Of a stretch of DNA of 64,000 bases, positions 1-7,424 are shown one piece after another (within the stretch, counting starts at the first letter, position 1; the number at the start of each line of letters is the position of its first letter). Both the position numbers and the translations under genes were made by a program. The DNA comes from an uncultured Halomonas sp. (GTDB lineage Bacteria > Pseudomonadota > Gammaproteobacteria > Pseudomonadales > Halomonadaceae), in contig NZ_CANMTQ010000006.1 of NCBI RefSeq assembly GCF_947500835.1, forward strand, positions 62,001-126,000. Reading direction: 5' to 3'. Under the pieces are notes generated by a model that ran no database searches, was not told the origin of the DNA, and was given only the letters and a program-made list of their open reading frames with translations.

Positions 1-41
1 ACTTTTGTAAATCTCGACACAGTTCTGACAGCGGCACTTTT

Positions 42-74
42 CTAGGTATGAAGCTGGGCTAGGTATGAAGCTGG
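42..74. repeat. Two-copy short tandem duplication
   Basis: The 16-base word CTAGGTATGAAGCTGG occurs at 42-57 and again at 59-74, a direct repeat of period 17 at the left edge of the window. It lies just downstream of the minus-strand SDR gene that ends at 145. Nothing else is recognisable between 1 and 144. It is probably a local slippage duplication; no function can be assigned. Confidence 0.6.
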
Positions 75-144
75 TATCGCTGAATCTAGATCGGCTATCG
101 GCATTCCACGAATTCAGGAACCAAATACGCCGGGAATCATCTTC

Positions 145-882
145 CTACCTGCCGGTGGTCCATCCACCGTCCATGGTAACCGTCGCTCCGTGCATATAAT
201 TGGAATCGTCGGAAGCCAAGAATACGGCAAGCGCTGCAATCTCTTCAGGTTTTCCAGCCCGCTGTGCCGGGATATCATTCAAGCGTTCGTCTTCAATTCC
301 TTCGGTCATTGGCGACTCTATGAACCCCGGGGCGATAAGGTTGGCTTTGATGCCCTTTCTTCCAAAATCATAGGCCAGTTGTTTCGTGAAGCCTTCGATC
401 GCATGCTTTGACGTGACATATGCCGATCCACCTGCCCCCGCGACGTGGGTAGATTGAGAGCCAATATTGATGATGACGCCCTTGCCTTTCTTCAAAAAGT
501 ACGGAATCACCGCTTTTGAGGCTAAATATGGCCCCTTGACGTTGATATCCATCAGCTTTTCGTATTCAGACTCCTCTACTTCAGCCGCTGTTTTATAAGC
601 GTCATGAATACCAGCGCCATTATATAGAATGTCTATTTGTCCAAATTCTTCGAGCGCCTTATCGACAACCGTCTGCACTTCTTCAGCTTTCGATACATCT
701 GCCTGGACAAAGATTGACTCCTGACTTTTGCCCTGGAGTTCACTGACAATGCGATTACCTTTTGATTCCTCGCGACCGACTACCACCACCTTGGCGCCCT
801 CATCTGCATAAGCTTTGGCAGTCGCTTCACCAAGACCGGATGTTCCACCGAACACAATGGCAACTCTATCTTTTAATTTCAT
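145..882 (-). CDS. SDR family NAD(P)-dependent oxidoreductase
   Basis: A classical short-chain dehydrogenase of 245 residues. The Rossmann glycine motif GGTSGLGEATA is near the N-terminus, NGAG follows in the middle, and the catalytic Ser (NIGSQS) and YVTSK (Tyr-x3-Lys) lie around residues 140-160. The C-terminal DGGWTTGR is typical of the FabG / glucose-dehydrogenase-like branch. The substrate cannot be read from sequence. I chose the ATG at 882 because AAAGGG sits 7 bases upstream; a TTG at 900 behind AAGGA would add six residues. The gene is visibly AT-richer than its neighbours (24 of 60 G+C at 601-660, against 41 of 60 at 1261-1320 in the pirin gene), which hints at transfer. Confidence 0.85.
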   Translation of the reverse strand: MKLKDRVAIVFGGTSGLGEATAKAYADEGAKVVVVGREESKGNRIVSELQGKSQESIFVQADVSKAEEVQTVVDKALEEFGQIDILYNGAGIHDAYKTAAEVEESEYEKLMDINVKGPYLASKAVIPYFLKKGKGVIINIGSQSTHVAGAGGSAYVTSKHAIEGFTKQLAYDFGRKGIKANLIAPGFIESPMTEGIEDERLNDIPAQRAGKPEEIAALAVFLASDDSNYMHGATVTMDGGWTTGR

Positions 883-928
883 TTTCTTTCCCTTTAACAA
901 AGCTTCCTTGTGTTAAATATAGCGCAAA

Positions 929-953
929 ATGGCCCACAACAAAGCTGGGCCAT
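929..953 (-). terminator. Rho-independent terminator after the pirin gene
   Basis: An 8-bp perfect stem, ATGGCCCA (929-936) and TGGGCCAT (946-953), encloses a 9-base loop. Read on the minus strand it is followed by TTTTGCG. It lies about 90 bases past the pirin stop codon and before the SDR start, so it probably separates the doxX-pirin operon from the SDR gene. Confidence 0.55.
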
Positions 954-1041
954 CAAGCATCTTAATTACCACTTCTACGGCACGCATCAGAAGTCATATG
1001 CCTGAACTGGTTGGATAAAACCAACGCTATTCACAGGTTCC

Positions 1042-1731
1042 TCAGGCCAGGTCGAACAGCAATACCTCCGAGGCACTTCGGCCAGTTAGCTCTATTGTCT
1101 CATTCGGTGCGAAGGCTGCGGCATCGCCGGCTTCCAGCACTTGTCCATTGACCTCGGCGCTTCCCCGGGCAATATGCAGCCAGGCATAGCGCGTGGCCGG
1201 CATGATTGCGCTCTGGCCTTCATCGAACAGACCCGCATAGAGGTTGACGTCCTGATTGATGCTCACGGAGCCATCGCGACCGTCCTGGGAGGCCACAAGC
1301 CGCCAATTTCCCTGGCGCTCATCGATAGAAAAGGCCTTTTGCTCGTAGCTGGGCTTGATGCCGCGCTGATCCGGCTCGATCCAGATCTGCAGGAAATGGA
1401 CGAGCTTGTCCTTGGCGTTATTGAACTCGCTGTGGGTCACGCCGGTGCCGGCAGACATGCGCTGGACATCGCCAGGACGAATGACCTCCACATGCCCCAT
1501 GCTGTCCTTATGGGCCAGTTCGCCTTCCAGCACGTAGGAAATGATCTCCATGTCGCGATGGGAATGCGCGCCAAAGCCCTGGCCACCCTCGACACGATCC
1601 TCATTGATCACCCGCAGTTTGCGAAAGCCCATGTACTCGGGATCGTAGTAGTTCGCGAAGGAGAAGGTATGAAAAGAGCGTAGCCAACCATAATTGGCAT
1701 AGCCTCTGGCATCACTAGAACGAACAAGCAT
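1042..1731 (-). CDS. Pirin family protein (YhaK-like)
   Basis: A 229-residue bicupin of the short pirin type. The N-terminal cupin carries HSHRDMEIISYVLEGE with the His ligands expected for the metal site, followed by AHKDSMGH. The C-terminal cupin ends in EVLLFDLA. The segment reads very like E. coli YhaK (from memory), a pirin that reacts to oxidative and electrophilic stress; other pirins show quercetin dioxygenase activity in vitro. It lies 66 bases downstream of doxX on the same strand and is probably co-transcribed with it from the operator-bearing promoter at 2310-2347. A physiological substrate is not known for this branch. Confidence 0.88.
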   Translation of the reverse strand: MLVRSSDARGYANYGWLRSFHTFSFANYYDPEYMGFRKLRVINEDRVEGGQGFGAHSHRDMEIISYVLEGELAHKDSMGHVEVIRPGDVQRMSAGTGVTHSEFNNAKDKLVHFLQIWIEPDQRGIKPSYEQKAFSIDERQGNWRLVASQDGRDGSVSINQDVNLYAGLFDEGQSAIMPATRYAWLHIARGSAEVNGQVLEAGDAAAFAPNETIELTGRSASEVLLFDLA

Positions 1732-1797
1732 GTGTTCCCTCCAAGATATTGACGTAAACGTTGGTGAACTCAGTGGGAGCGCTTCAATCCTGAGCGA

Positions 1798-2244
1798 CTA
1801 CCGGGTCTTGCGAGCCAGGATGCTATCAATCGACACCTTGCCCGCGCCGCTGATGATCAACGACACCGAGATGGCCAACAAAGAAAGAGCGAATTCGTAA
1901 CCGTTGTTGCTCATGAACAAGCCATTGCCGATATGCACCGCAAAGATGGCTACCAGCATGGCAATGGACAGCACGACGCCGGCTGGGCGAACCAAAAGCC
2001 CTAGCAGCAGCGCAAGACCGCCGAAAAATTCGCCGCCGCCGGCCAGCAGTGCAAACAGGAAGCTCGGCTCCATGCCCATCGACGCCAGCCATTGGGCGGT
2101 ACCTTCCAAACCGTTACCACCAAACCAGCCAAACAGTTTCTGGGCGCCGTGGGCCATGAAAATGATCCCTGCCGGCACGCGCAGCGCCAAGGGCGCAAAG
2201 CTTTCGTGAGTGGAAAGTACTTTATTGACCAGTGATGTCTGCAT
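1798..2244 (-). CDS. DoxX family membrane protein (YqjF-like)
   Basis: A small membrane protein of 148 residues with four predicted hydrophobic helices. It has the DoxX signature: RVPAGIIFMAHGAQKLFGWF, then LLAGGGEFFGGLALLLGLLVRPAG, and ends in a short charged tail. The start at 2244 (MQTSLVNK) is preceded by GGGAG and AGGA; upstream in-frame codons to 2382 are less hydrophobic and lack a ribosome site. The family includes E. coli YqjF, induced by nitroaromatic breakdown products and suspected of quinone-related chemistry. It is first in a two-gene operon with the pirin gene. Confidence 0.85.
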   Translation of the reverse strand: MQTSLVNKVLSTHESFAPLALRVPAGIIFMAHGAQKLFGWFGGNGLEGTAQWLASMGMEPSFLFALLAGGGEFFGGLALLLGLLVRPAGVVLSIAMLVAIFAVHIGNGLFMSNNGYEFALSLLAISVSLIISGAGKVSIDSILARKTR

Positions 2245-2309
2245 GTCCTGTCTCCCTTTGAGTTTTGCAATGGAGACAGGATAGCCCGGGTAAGCGCATG
2301 AAAGGGCGC

Positions 2310-2347
2310 AATTATTGGGACATGAACAACGAATAATTCGATAGGTT
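2310..2347 (-). promoter_or_regulatory. Putative LysR operator/promoter of doxX-pirin (copy 1)
   Basis: A 38-base block that recurs, same length and about 30 of 38 bases identical, at 20687-20724 upstream of wrbA. Read on the minus strand it begins AACCTATCGAATTATTCG and ends ATGTCCCAATAATT. The part ATCGAATTATTCGTT is a near-palindrome of LysR-box type. AATAAT could be the -10 hexamer, about 65 bases before the doxX start, which puts the palindrome over the -35 region as expected for an activator of this family. Binding is inferred. Confidence 0.55.
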
Positions 2348-2627
2348 GCTCTAACCTTTCTCAAAAACCGGACCACCGCCAATGCCGCGTCACAACAGTC
2401 GATAGCCCCGAACCTGATAAAGAGCGTCCCTGGGCTTCTTGAAGGGGTAGCTCAAGATGCTTGAAAATCTCGATCACCTGAATGGGCAAGACAATGGAGG
2501 GCGAACGATCCTGAAGCCGCTCGCTGACAGTCCTATATGAAAATGGACAGCTTATGCTACAACTTCTCCTGTACCGCGCCTTGGCAAATAATGTCAGCTT
2601 CGAGCTGTAACCAGATCAGGAGTATAT
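2348..2627. other. Intergenic region without recognisable gene
   Basis: About 280 bases between the doxX promoter block and the exported FGE-fold gene. Both genes are transcribed away from it. No open frame with a ribosome site and no convincing hairpin were seen. It presumably contains the promoter of the plus-strand gene at 2628; I could not pick out clear -35 and -10 boxes. Confidence 0.4.
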
Positions 2628-3617
2628 ATGGCATATCCATCCATCATGCTCACTAAGGTGTCTCTCATTGCCGTTGCAGGCGCCACCGCTTGCACCGCTA
2701 TCGTTGGCTCAGTGCAAGCCGAACCGCCACCGGATTTCAAGACTATCGATGTAGCCCCCTTCACTTCAGAAAGCGCGCCCCAATCGGCACGTGCCAGGGA
2801 AACGATGATTACCGTCCCAGCGGGCCGCTATACGCTCGGCAGAAACGATGGGCCTACTATCGAACAACCCGAGCACACAGTCGAATTGCAAGCCTTCCAG
2901 ATTGATCGCACCGAAGTCACCAACGCGGCATTTGCCGAATACCTGAATGCGCTGGCTATTCCCGTGTCCAGATCGTTTGAAGCTGGCAGCGCGTCCCGAG
3001 ACGACTTGCCCGACGATAGCGTTGCCTTGCTGATGGAAGAAGACCGGAGCAGCGGCCTGTATCCGATCATTGCGCTTGATGATGCTCAGGCACGCATCGG
3101 CTACCGCGATGGTGCATTCACGGTCACCCAAGGGTACGAAGACCATCCTGTCACCGAGAGCACCTGGGCTGGCGCGCGGGCCTATTGCACTTGGCGGGGC
3201 GCACGTCTACCCACCGAAGCGGAGTGGGAAGCCGCCGCCCGGGGCACGGATGCCAGTCTTTACCCTTGGGGGAATACCCCACCCGATGATAGCCGTGTCT
3301 TTACCTCGGGACGCACCGGCGTGACAGGTGTGGTAGGCGAGCACCCAGCCGGCGCCTCAGAGTTTGGTGCGCTCGACATGAGTGGCTCGCTTGCTGAATG
3401 GACGTCGAGTTTGATGCGGCCCTATCCCTACGATGCGGATGATGGGCGAGAGGCAGGAGACCAGGCCGGTGAGCGGGTCACGCGAGGCGGCGACTACATC
3501 TATGACGCCAACGCCGCAACGCTTACCGCCACGCATCGCAACGGTTTCTCCAACGCGCCTGGGCGCGGCCACCGTCATATTGGTTTCCGCTGTGCCGCCG
3601 AGGCTCAGGAAGGATAG
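2628..3617 (+). CDS. Exported SUMF1/FGE-fold protein without catalytic cysteines
   Basis: A 329-residue protein with a signal peptide (hydrophobic stretch after residue 8, likely cut after SVQA near residue 32). A formylglycine-generating-enzyme fold runs from about residue 58 (MITVPAGRYTLG) to the end. Family landmarks are DRTEVTNAAFAEYL, ARLPTEAEWEAAARG, YPWGNTPP, DMSGSLAEWTSS and HIGFRCA. In true FGEs the RGGSY segment is followed by two cysteines that bind copper; here it reads RGGDYIYDANAATLTATHRN with none, so sulfatase maturation is unlikely. It may be a structural or binding protein, like other periplasmic SUMF1-domain proteins. The start is supported by CAGGAG 6 bases upstream. No sulfatase gene is nearby. 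Confidence 0.8.
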   Translation: MAYPSIMLTKVSLIAVAGATACTAIVGSVQAEPPPDFKTIDVAPFTSESAPQSARARETMITVPAGRYTLGRNDGPTIEQPEHTVELQAFQIDRTEVTNAAFAEYLNALAIPVSRSFEAGSASRDDLPDDSVALLMEEDRSSGLYPIIALDDAQARIGYRDGAFTVTQGYEDHPVTESTWAGARAYCTWRGARLPTEAEWEAAARGTDASLYPWGNTPPDDSRVFTSGRTGVTGVVGEHPAGASEFGALDMSGSLAEWTSSLMRPYPYDADDGREAGDQAGERVTRGGDYIYDANAATLTATHRNGFSNAPGRGHRHIGFRCAAEAQEG

Positions 3618-3631
3618 GATCATAAGCAGCA

Positions 3632-3671
3632 TCTTGTTAACCCGGCAGTTATTCGTGCCGGGTTAACAAGA
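3632..3671. terminator. Strong bidirectional stem-loop between convergent genes
   Basis: A 16-bp perfect stem (3632-3647 with 3656-3671) around the 8-base loop GTTATTCG. The stem holds TTAACCCGGCA and its complement. It lies 14 bases past the FGE-fold stop and 31 bases past the dctM stop on the other strand. A second perfect palindrome, ACAAGAA-G-TTCTTGT (3666-3680), overlaps its right arm, so two mutually exclusive hairpins are possible. No long U tract follows on either strand. Confidence 0.65.
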
Positions 3672-3702
3672 AGTTCTTGTACCGCCAGTAACGGATGCCC
3701 GA

Positions 3703-4971
3703 TCACATGAGACTTGGCAGCCAGAGCGATATTGCAGGAATCAGAGCGATAATCAACATGCTCAGGATCATGGCTGCCAGGAACGGCAGCATTGCCTTGA
3801 ACAGCCGGCCCATCGGCAGATCTGTTGCGGTCATCGCGATATAGAGTCCCGGGCCAACCGGTGGCGTTACCAGACCGACCAGCGTCGCCAGGCTGATGAT
3901 CACACCGAAGTGGACCGGGTCGATTCCGTAGGAGATCGCCGCGGGCAGAATGATCGGCACAATGACGATCATCACGCTGATGCTCTCCAGGAACATGCCC
4001 AGCAGAATCACCAGCAGATAGACCAGCATCAGGAACATCACCGGTGACTCGGTCAGGCCGGTAATGTACGCCACCATCATGTCGGGCACACCCTCAAACG
4101 ACAGGGACCAGCCGAACACGGACGCGACACCGATCAAGCCGGTGATAGTGGCGGTATTGATTGCCGTGGCGCCAAGCATCTTCGGCAGGTCGCCCAGGGT
4201 AATCGCCTTGTAGACAAATTTGCCAAGGATGAAGGCCATGACCGACGCGAGAGCGCCCGCTTCTGTGGGCGTTGTCACGCCGGTGATGATCAAGACGATG
4301 ACAGTGACGGGAATAGCCCCCGGAAGCAGTCCGCTGATCAGGACTTTTCTACGATTCCCGTGCTGGTGGCTTTCACCTTTGGGTAGCCCCTTGGTGATGC
4401 CGGTGATGAAGATCACGGCGGCAAAACCGGCGATGATCACCACCCCCGGCAGGATGCCGGCGATAAACAGTATCGCGATTGGCTGATAGGCCACCACGCC
4501 GTAGATGATCATTAGCATCGACGGCGGAATGATGGGGCCGAGCAGTCCGCCCGCCATGGTAACGGAGGCGGAAAACTCCTTGTTGTAGCCTTTCTCGACC
4601 ATGGTGGGCACCATCAGCCGGCTCATCACCGAAATCTGTGCGGTGGCAGAGCCAAGGATCGATGCGGCCATGGCATTAGTAAGCAAGTTGACGTAGGCCA
4701 ACCCGCCGCGGAATCCGCCCACGAACACCTCAGCAGCATTCATCATGCGGCTGGTCAGTCCCCCTTTGTTCATCAGTTCGCCCACCAGCATGAACATGGG
4801 GATCGCCAGCAGGCCATTTTGATTCAGTGCGCCGTAAAGCTGGATCGGCAGGGAACTCATCAGGATGGTGATATCCGCCTGCCAGAGAAACACCAGCGTG
4901 CCTAGCAATAGCGTAATGAAGATCGGCAGTCCGATCAGCAACCCGGTGAAAAATGTCAGCGTCGTGATCAT
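3703..4971 (-). CDS. dctM: TRAP transporter large permease DctM (gentisate cluster)
   Basis: The 422-residue large membrane subunit of a TRAP transporter, with about 12 hydrophobic helices. It has the DctM landmarks LLAIPMFMLVGELM, GGLLGPIIPPSMLMIIYG, TPTEAGALASVMAF and LVTPPVGPGLYIA. It imports a carboxylate in symport with sodium or protons once the periplasmic binding protein delivers the ligand. It is last of the DctPQM set and overlaps dctQ by four bases, so translation is probably coupled. The link to gentisate genes upstream suggests an aromatic acid as substrate; this is inferred from context only. Confidence 0.9.
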   Translation of the reverse strand: MITTLTFFTGLLIGLPIFITLLLGTLVFLWQADITILMSSLPIQLYGALNQNGLLAIPMFMLVGELMNKGGLTSRMMNAAEVFVGGFRGGLAYVNLLTNAMAASILGSATAQISVMSRLMVPTMVEKGYNKEFSASVTMAGGLLGPIIPPSMLMIIYGVVAYQPIAILFIAGILPGVVIIAGFAAVIFITGITKGLPKGESHQHGNRRKVLISGLLPGAIPVTVIVLIITGVTTPTEAGALASVMAFILGKFVYKAITLGDLPKMLGATAINTATITGLIGVASVFGWSLSFEGVPDMMVAYITGLTESPVMFLMLVYLLVILLGMFLESISVMIVIVPIILPAAISYGIDPVHFGVIISLATLVGLVTPPVGPGLYIAMTATDLPMGRLFKAMLPFLAAMILSMLIIALIPAISLWLPSLM

Positions 4972-5507
4972 GTCTCATCTCCTGGGTTGTTGCCATCAGC
5001 GCGGTTGACTGGTACCGGGTCAACATGCCGATAAGGGCGAAACACCAGCAACTTCGCCAGCATATGCCAAGTCACGCAGTAGAAGGCGCCCACCAGCACC
5101 GCGTAGTTGTACCAGCGCGGCAGCCCGGTGGTCGGCGAGATATCGGCTTTTATCTCCGGGCGCATGATCCACTCGGTGGCGTAGTAGCAAAAGATTGCCA
5201 GCACCGCGAAACTGATCAGCCGCAGCAGGAACACCAATGCATCCTGCAAGCCCGGGGGCAGTTGGTCGATCAGGAAGTCGACTCGCACCAGTGCGTCATC
5301 GTAGGCCAGGTAACTGACGCCAATAAAAGTGGCCGCAATAAGAATCTGAACGGAGACGTCCTCTGCCCAGAACAGTGGACTGTTGAAGACATATCTCAGG
5401 ACAACCTGCGCGACAAGGATGAGCGTAAGCGCTGCAATCAGGGCGATAAGCACCGTCAGTTCGACGCGTGCCAGCGCCCTGTCTAGCCGTTCAATCAACT
5501 TGATCAT
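4968..5507 (-). CDS. dctQ: TRAP transporter small permease DctQ (gentisate cluster)
   Basis: The 179-residue small membrane subunit with four hydrophobic helices: ALIAALTLILVAQVVLRYVF, a second around VQILIAATFIGVSYLAY, and two more ending in YAVLVGAFYCVTWHMLA. RYVFNSPLFWAEDVS is the usual DctQ start-of-loop motif. It forms the permease with DctM, which it overlaps by four bases. The gene follows dctP by 27 bases on the same strand. The C-terminal tail after residue 160 is hydrophilic. Confidence 0.88.
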   Translation of the reverse strand: MIKLIERLDRALARVELTVLIALIAALTLILVAQVVLRYVFNSPLFWAEDVSVQILIAATFIGVSYLAYDDALVRVDFLIDQLPPGLQDALVFLLRLISFAVLAIFCYYATEWIMRPEIKADISPTTGLPRWYNYAVLVGAFYCVTWHMLAKLLVFRPYRHVDPVPVNRADGNNPGDET

Positions 5508-5534
5508 GGTGACCTCTGGTGGCCAATCTTTTTT

Positions 5535-6506
5535 TTACTTGGTCTGCGCCTGGTAAAAATCGGCGATAGCGTCGTTGAAAGAGGTGTACTTCTCGATGAT
5601 CTTGTCCGCAGCCTGCTGCAGTGAGGTCTGATCGATCTCGTTCACCGTCACGCCGGATTCCTTGAGCATCTGCAGGTTGCTGACTTCTGCTTTCGCCTGT
5701 TGCTCAAAGCCCCAGGCCTCCGCCTCCTTGAAGGCGTCCATCACTGTCTGTCTTTTCTCGTCGGAAAGGCCGGACCACCATTTTTCCGAGGCGACGACGA
5801 CCGCCGGGAACGCCATATGGTTGGTCAGCGTCAGATAGGGCGCCTGCTGGTACATTTTCAAGCCGACGACGATATCCAGATCCACATCGACACCATCCAG
5901 CAAGTTGGTGGTCAGCGCAGAGGAGACGTCTGACAGCGCAAGCGCAGTAGGCGCGGCGCCCAATTCAGACCACCAATCATTGAAGACCGGATTGGGAAAG
6001 GCGCGAATCTTCTGGTTCTCAAAGGACTCGAGGTTGGTGAGCGGATCGACGGACAGCACATGGCGCATACCCGCCAAGACGTAGCCAAGACCGACCAGTT
6101 TGTGTTCTTTCAGATCCTTCAGCATCTGCTGCGCCTCCGGTGACTGGGTCGCGGCGGCGGCTTCGCTGACGTTGTCGAAGGTGTACGGCAAAAACCAGGC
6201 GTTCATCGGTGCATAGCGGTTGGCGATGGAGCTGGCGGTGAGCATCGCCAGTTGAATGCCGCCGGTCTGGAGCAGGTCGATCATCTGATCCGGGCCGCCC
6301 AATCTGCCAAGCGGGAAGAGCATCATCCAATCTTCGCCATCGGTGGCTGTCTGCAGGTTGGCGTCAAAGCGCTGCGCGACCTTGTGCCAGATATGGCTTG
6401 GCGGGGTCACATGGCCCAGGCGCAGCTTCTCCGCCTGGGCCGCTGCACTCGCCAGAATCGCTCCGCCCAGTGCAGCAGAAAAGATCAGTTTCTTTATTGC
6501 TCCCAC
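5535..6506 (-). CDS. dctP: TRAP substrate-binding protein DctP (gentisate cluster)
   Basis: A 323-residue periplasmic binding protein of the DctP type. A Sec signal peptide covers roughly residues 1-25 (KKLIFSAALGGAILASAAAQA). LRLGHVTPPSHIWHKVAQRF opens the mature chain. The region IRAFPNPVFNDWWSELGAAP, with its Arg, matches the position that salt-bridges the carboxylate ligand in this family. It is the first transporter gene after fumarylpyruvate hydrolase, 143 bases downstream across a GC-rich hairpin. The ligand is probably gentisate or a related aromatic acid, by neighbourhood. Confidence 0.88.
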   Translation of the reverse strand: MGAIKKLIFSAALGGAILASAAAQAEKLRLGHVTPPSHIWHKVAQRFDANLQTATDGEDWMMLFPLGRLGGPDQMIDLLQTGGIQLAMLTASSIANRYAPMNAWFLPYTFDNVSEAAAATQSPEAQQMLKDLKEHKLVGLGYVLAGMRHVLSVDPLTNLESFENQKIRAFPNPVFNDWWSELGAAPTALALSDVSSALTTNLLDGVDVDLDIVVGLKMYQQAPYLTLTNHMAFPAVVVASEKWWSGLSDEKRQTVMDAFKEAEAWGFEQQAKAEVSNLQMLKESGVTVNEIDQTSLQQAADKIIEKYTSFNDAIADFYQAQTK

Positions 6507-6596
6507 AAGAAAACCTCTCGTTCTTGTTCTGTTTTTTTATGGTCTGCATGCTTTAGCACACGCATAAAAAACGCGCTGGTTGCGGAGTGATTTAAT

Positions 6597-6620
6597 GGCG
6601 CGGTGCTGTATGACCGCGCC
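6597..6620 (-). other. Intercistronic stem-loop between fumarylpyruvate hydrolase and dctP
   Basis: Arms GGCGCGGT (6597-6604) and ACCGCGCC (6613-6620) form an 8-bp perfect stem with an 8-base loop. On the coding (minus) strand it is followed by ATTAAATC, not a U tract, so it is more likely a partial attenuator or mRNA-stabilising structure than a full terminator. It sits 30 bases after the fumarylpyruvate hydrolase stop. Confidence 0.4.
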
Positions 6621-6649
6621 TTTTCTGGCGGCGGATGACCGCTGACTGT

Positions 6650-7348
6650 TTAGCTGTTGATAGTCAGTGATATCTCGCCTACGCCTTCGATGCTGCCGGT
6701 GATCTTGTCACCGGCGACGACGCTGCCGACGCCTTCAGGAGTGCCGGTATAGATAAGGTCACCCGGCTGCAGGTGGTAGAACTTGGACAGGTGCTCGAGG
6801 ATTTCGCGCACGTTCCAGATCAGCATGTTCAAATCGGATGATTGGCGGGTTTCGCCATTGACGGCCAGCTCCAGCTTGCCTTCGTTGACAATACCGGTCT
6901 GCGCCACGGGCACGATCGGAGACAGGATGGCGGACTGCTCGAAATCTTTGCCAAGATCCCAAGGGCGACCCTGTTCACGGGCTTTTAGCTGCAAATCCCG
7001 GCGGGTCATGTCCAAGCCGCAGGCATAGCCCCAGATCAGATCATCCGTATCCGCCTGAGTGACTTCAAAGCCTTCCTTGCCAATAGCAACAACGAACTCC
7101 ATTTCGTAATGGTAGTTTTCTGTCTGGGGCGGATAATCGATGGCAGAACCAGACTCCACCAGAGAGGCCGGGTGCTTGGTGAAGTAAAACGGCTCCTGCT
7201 TGCTCTTATCTACTTCCACACCCATTTCGGAAGCGTGAGCCAAGTAGTTGCGACCCACGCAGAAGATGCGGTTGATCGGGAAGCGTTCGTCGGAGCCCTG
7301 GATGGGGGCCAGTACCGGAGCGGGAGCGGGGAATACGGTGTTAGCCAT
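6650..7348 (-). CDS. Fumarylpyruvate hydrolase (FAH family)
   Basis: A 232-residue FAH-fold hydrolase. It cleaves 3-fumarylpyruvate to fumarate and pyruvate, the last step of the gentisate pathway. FCVGRNYLAHASEMG opens the domain. YHYEMEFVVAIG carries the two Glu metal ligands and GYACGLDMTRRDLQ the Asp. Downstream LIYTGTPEGVG is the usual C-terminal signature. I chose the ATG at 7348 (MANTVFPAP) because GAGAGG lies 6 bases upstream; eight further in-frame residues upstream have no such site. The gene lies directly after gentisate dioxygenase, which separates it from acylpyruvases of other pathways. Confidence 0.9.
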   Translation of the reverse strand: MANTVFPAPAPVLAPIQGSDERFPINRIFCVGRNYLAHASEMGVEVDKSKQEPFYFTKHPASLVESGSAIDYPPQTENYHYEMEFVVAIGKEGFEVTQADTDDLIWGYACGLDMTRRDLQLKAREQGRPWDLGKDFEQSAILSPIVPVAQTGIVNEGKLELAVNGETRQSSDLNMLIWNVREILEHLSKFYHLQPGDLIYTGTPEGVGSVVAGDKITGSIEGVGEISLTINS

Positions 7349-7399
7349 GTTTAGCCTCTCTTGATTCTTCAAGTTGAAACGTTGAAATCATTGCTTTGT

Positions 7400-7419
7400 G
7401 CCCCAGCCAACGCTGGGGC
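7400..7419 (-). other. Intercistronic stem-loop between gentisate dioxygenase and hydrolase genes
   Basis: GCCCCAGC (7400-7407) and GCTGGGGC (7412-7419) make an 8-bp perfect stem with the loop CAAC, five bases after the dioxygenase stop. No U tract follows on the minus strand. This is the second GC-rich hairpin in a spacer of this operon. Confidence 0.4.
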
Positions 7420-7424
7420 GCATG

